This document shows positions 61,161 to 64,000 of a stretch of DNA of 64,000 nucleotides, in pieces. The translations under genes and the position numbers were made by a program. This stretch comes from Steinernema hermaphroditum (taxonomy: Eukaryota; Nematoda; Chromadorea; Rhabditida; Steinernematidae), in assembly GCA_030435675.1 (NCBI GenBank), contig CM059625.1:1674001-1738000 (forward strand), read 5' to 3'. The notes under the pieces were generated by a model that saw only the letters and a list, made by a program, of their open reading frames with translations, ran no database searches and had not been told where the DNA came from. The first letter of the stretch is position 1. Every line of letters begins with the position of its first letter.

Positions 61161-61699
61161 GATATATTTTACGAGTTTTTACGAGTTTTTTTTTTTTTTT
61201 TACGAGTTTATTTCGTGAATCAAAGGCTTACGCCTTGCACGACACCGAATAATCAACAAACAGAGGATGTCTCGTTACAGCCGGCATCCCTGGAGCGGCG
61301 TGGATGTCGAACCGGTCGGAGACGGCGCGCTTCACGGGACATCTGGGACTCGACAAAACTTCGGATCCGGCAGCCGAACATCCTCTTCGCGGGCGTTTGT
61401 GGCACAGTGGAGGCTTCTGAGCTAACATCTGCTTCGAAGAGACGGTTCCTTGCTCCGAAAATTGTGTTTTCACCGGTGGTGGTGTCCTGGTTTTCACCGG
61501 TGGTGGTATTCCTGGCGTCGGACATCTTGTTGTCAGCGGTGGTGGGACTACGGCTTCCGGGTGTCCCAATTCCCTCTGGAAGCCGGAAAACTCATACATG
61601 CCACAGGGTTTGCCATCAGACCGACCGGACGCTCAGAGAGCGACCGGGGGGACCGACCGCTCGCCACCGCGACACAAATGTGTCTATCGATATATTTTA
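61161..61699 (-). mobile_element. Poly-A-tailed retroposed insert (processed retrocopy or SINE-like)
   Basis: On the minus strand the insert ends with AAATAAACTCGT, then about 17 A, then two more ACTCGT-A units. Direct repeats GATATATTTTA flank it at 61161-61171 and 61689-61699, an 11-bp target site duplication. The ~517-bp body is much GC-richer than its surroundings. It has a minus-strand frame at 61253-61525 of 90 codons (beginning MSDARNTTTGENQD) and an overlapping 123-codon frame, with a 25-base internal tandem duplication coding TTTGENQ. An AATAAA followed by poly-A and a duplication are hallmarks of LINE-type retroposition of an mRNA. The parent gene is not recognised. Confidence 0.7.
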
Positions 61700-63449
61700 A
61701 AACAAGTTAATTTTCTTTCTATAAAGGAAAATCAAATTATTTTGTCATTGCCATAGATTACGCCATAAATGTGATCTATATGCGAGTGGAAGAGGCCTAT
61801 CAATTGACCGTCACGTTAGCCTTGTTTTGTAATTACAACACCACAGTCTGTTTGAACAGAAACTATGGCCTTGTAATTGGCCTTTCGTATAGATACATTA
61901 TCAGACATTCCCTCCGATCACAATTACACATCGAAGATGCATATCGACTAGCACTTTAGGGCCTTATGTCTTCCAAGCGACTAATTCGAAATATCAAAAA
62001 TTCTTCGAACACTCTCGGATCCTATACGGCTTCTGTGTGCTTAGTCCTTAGCTCCCATTTTGTGTCCTGAAATGCGTCATGTATTTCCGGATACCAAAGA
62101 GACTGTGACGTAAAAATTGTTTTCAATTTCAGAAGCCATTGTTTGATCATCACAAGCGGCGACGTAACCCGTTTTGCAACATGTTCTGCACGTAACTGGG
62201 TCATTAAAATGATGCAAATTCCAGTAAATGCTCAGCACTTTTGTAGTTTTAAAGTTCAGCTTCGTGCCGACTCGAAGAACATATTTAACGAAAAACGCTT
62301 TACACGTCATTTCCGATTTTGCACAACACAACAATATTGCTTCCTTGGTGTCGATGGACGTTGAGAGGTTGCCTTATCCGTCACGTAAACTCTGCACTAA
62401 TCCGTATGCCAAAAAGCACACACACATAACGCTAAGATTCACAAGTCAAGTGGCATTTCAATTCGTGACGAGATGAATTGTGCTGAAAGGCAATAGAAAT
62501 GTTGGTACATCAGAGATTGTGGTTTCCAAATGGTTTTTTACCAATTTGATTTTGTGAGTGCACATCGTTAATGGAAACATTTACTACAACTCATTTGAGT
62601 GATCAGCGCGCTGTGCATATTTTGTGGAAGGCTCGACTTCGGTGGTTTCTAGAAGATGACAGACCTCATTGTCCTCGATCATATATACCAGAAAAGGTTG
62701 ACACTTTAGACTGTTTTCATCACGTTTCTGCTAACGACCAGAACATAAAAATAGTATTGTTTTGATGATCATTCGCCGTTGTGGTATGGTGTCAACATCT
62801 ACGTCTACAATTCTTTTAAGTTTGTCGCAGAAAAACTGTCGTAGGAGTATACGTCAACAAGCGAATATAATCTTACTTCTTAATGTAATGCTCACATGAA
62901 TCAGTGGTAAAAATAAACTTTGTTATGAATTTAACAAGATGACCTTGTCGATCTTTGTAATGATAAAGTACCGACTCACTGATTGCTAGAAGCCAATGAA
63001 GAATTAGCTTCAATTGTGCCGGTAGCGATCGGTCGGATCATCCACTCGCTTCCGGATGGTAAAGGAAAAGAATGCTTGCCCAAGAAAAACGTGATGTTCA
63101 GAGATTTATTTTCAACACGAAAGGTAACTTGTTCAAAATGATTGAAAGCAAAGAACGTAAGGCCAGTAGCCTATCAGCATAGCTCAGACTCTTCGAAGTT
63201 TTACACATTTTTAATGGGCCTTTGGCCCCTCATTTCTACGAATCGCGATCGGTCAACTAATCCACATCTCGCTTTCTCTGTAGCTCGCTGAATGCATTTT
63301 GCGAGTAACCGTTTTTGGCCGTCTTTGCTGCTTCAGTGATCGGCCCGACTCCCAAAAGACGTGGAGTACGGTAGTTCCATCGACTCGCCAACTACCGCCC
63401 GGCCACCCGCTTACCCACCAGAAATCGCATAAACATCGCTTAAGCTCCG
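61700..63449. other. Intergenic, no gene recognised
   Basis: AT-rich DNA without a supported frame. The last 150 bases become GC-rich (about 63330-63440), possibly the promoter of a gene that extends past the right edge. Confidence 0.4.
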
Positions 63450-63592
63450 ATGTCTGGGCTGCCAGATGCCTCGATTGTTCCCTCTTCACCAGGTGTGCCC
63501 CACCACCGCCATCCGCCAGCATCCATGGAGGCCACCAAAGTGCACATTGATGGGATCGCGGATACCGTCTCCAGCAGAACGCAGAATGAGGC
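63450..63592 (+). CDS. Possible first coding exon of a gene running off the right edge
   Basis: A frame beginning MSGLPDASIVPSSPGVPHHR and continuing SMEATKVHIDGIADTVSSRT looks like a disordered N-terminus. It follows a GC-rich promoter-like stretch and a sharp shift in composition. Candidate donor sites (GT) occur just after it, at about 63598 and 63616. The minus strand is also open over 168 codons, but its sequence is rich in Trp, Cys and Arg, as expected of an antisense shadow. No domain is present and the downstream exons are outside the window, so the end given is approximate. Confidence 0.3.
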
Positions 63593-63649
63593 GAACGTTG
63601 TGATTCGTGCTTTCGTGTGCACATATCTTTTTCTCTATATATCCTAGTC

Positions 63650-64000
63650 CAAAAATTTTCTTTCCTCTCTCCCGGTGGAGTTTCCGGCAAACATCTGGTT
63701 CCTGAACTGCCGATTGAAAACGTCCTAAACATAGATTCTTGATTTCCGGTTGTTTTCAAATCCGCTCACGGCTGTTGTCGTTCCAATTAGACTCAAGTTA
63801 AACTTCCTGATTGGGAACAGGTTTGTTGATGCGGAACGCAAATTAAAGGTTAAAACGTCGACGATCTAAATAAAGCAGTTAACAAGGAAGGAAGCCTCTC
63901 TTCTCATGACATCATGAAATCTGCAACAGGGCATGTAATCTCGACTGATTAGTGGAACGCAAAGGCCAAATGTAGACTCTAAGGTTTTCGAGACCTACAG
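63650..64000. other. Right edge, nothing recognised
   Basis: AT-rich sequence without a coding frame. It would be intron 1 if the exon proposed at 63450 is real. Confidence 0.3.

Noticed and set aside
63253..63759. 168-codon minus-strand frame at the right edge
   Set aside because: Rich in Trp, Cys and Arg with no conserved pattern, as expected for the antisense of a GC-rich region.
1..64000. CRISPR arrays, bacterial operons, riboswitches
   Set aside because: The window is eukaryotic nuclear DNA with spliceosomal introns; no direct-repeat/spacer arrays were seen.

Overview
The window reads as nuclear DNA of a nematode, most likely a rhabditid of clade V, possibly a strongylid. The evidence is the gene structure: introns of 44-55 bases mixed with kilobase introns, TTTCAG-type acceptors, and acceptor-like sites a few bases upstream of start codons with no upstream coding exon, as expected for spliced-leader trans-splicing. 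The conserved proteins also resemble Caenorhabditis orthologues most closely. I recall, unverified, that the C. elegans orthologues icd-1 and vps-32.1 are neighbours on chromosome II, which would fit conserved local gene order. The species cannot be named from sequence alone.

Left part (1-11.7 kb): about 4 kb without a recognisable gene, then a six-exon globin with a membrane-anchoring N-terminus (4032-6785, +). A gene on the minus strand (8798-10019) encodes a disordered protein built from four ~70-residue proline-rich repeats. A tRNA-Ala follows at 11667.

Middle left (11.7-25.8 kb): two intronless achaete-scute type bHLH genes face each other tail to tail (13581-14003 + and 20315-20791 -). 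Upstream of each lie two non-coding blocks in the same order and orientation relative to the gene. The distal block is nearly identical between the two copies, more so than the bHLH coding sequences. A third, diverged copy of the distal block is at 8280-8545. All three copies carry three E-boxes spaced exactly 7 bases apart. This is the most interesting signal in the window: a candidate shared proneural control element. A 303-bp MITE and a tRNA-like relic lie between the two genes.

Middle right (25.8-45.1 kb): a dense run of housekeeping genes. These are smg-9 (nonsense-mediated decay), an SLC35E1-like Golgi/ER transporter with a dead mariner in its second intron, vps-32/CHMP4 (ESCRT-III, minus strand), icd-1/beta-NAC, TRAPPC13, TMEM222 and U2A' (mog-2). 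The last three are on one strand 278 and 323 bp apart and may form an operon.

Right part (45.1-64 kb): a five-exon SLC2-like transporter (49353-52438) with altered sugar-binding motifs. Its third intron holds a possible small nested gene and an antisense tRNA-Ala. The remaining 11.5 kb has no convincing gene. It contains a poly-A-tailed retroposed insert with an 11-bp target duplication (61161-61699) and a possible first exon near the right edge. Exon coordinates were derived by eye from splice consensus and frame continuity; all multi-exon models below close in frame.
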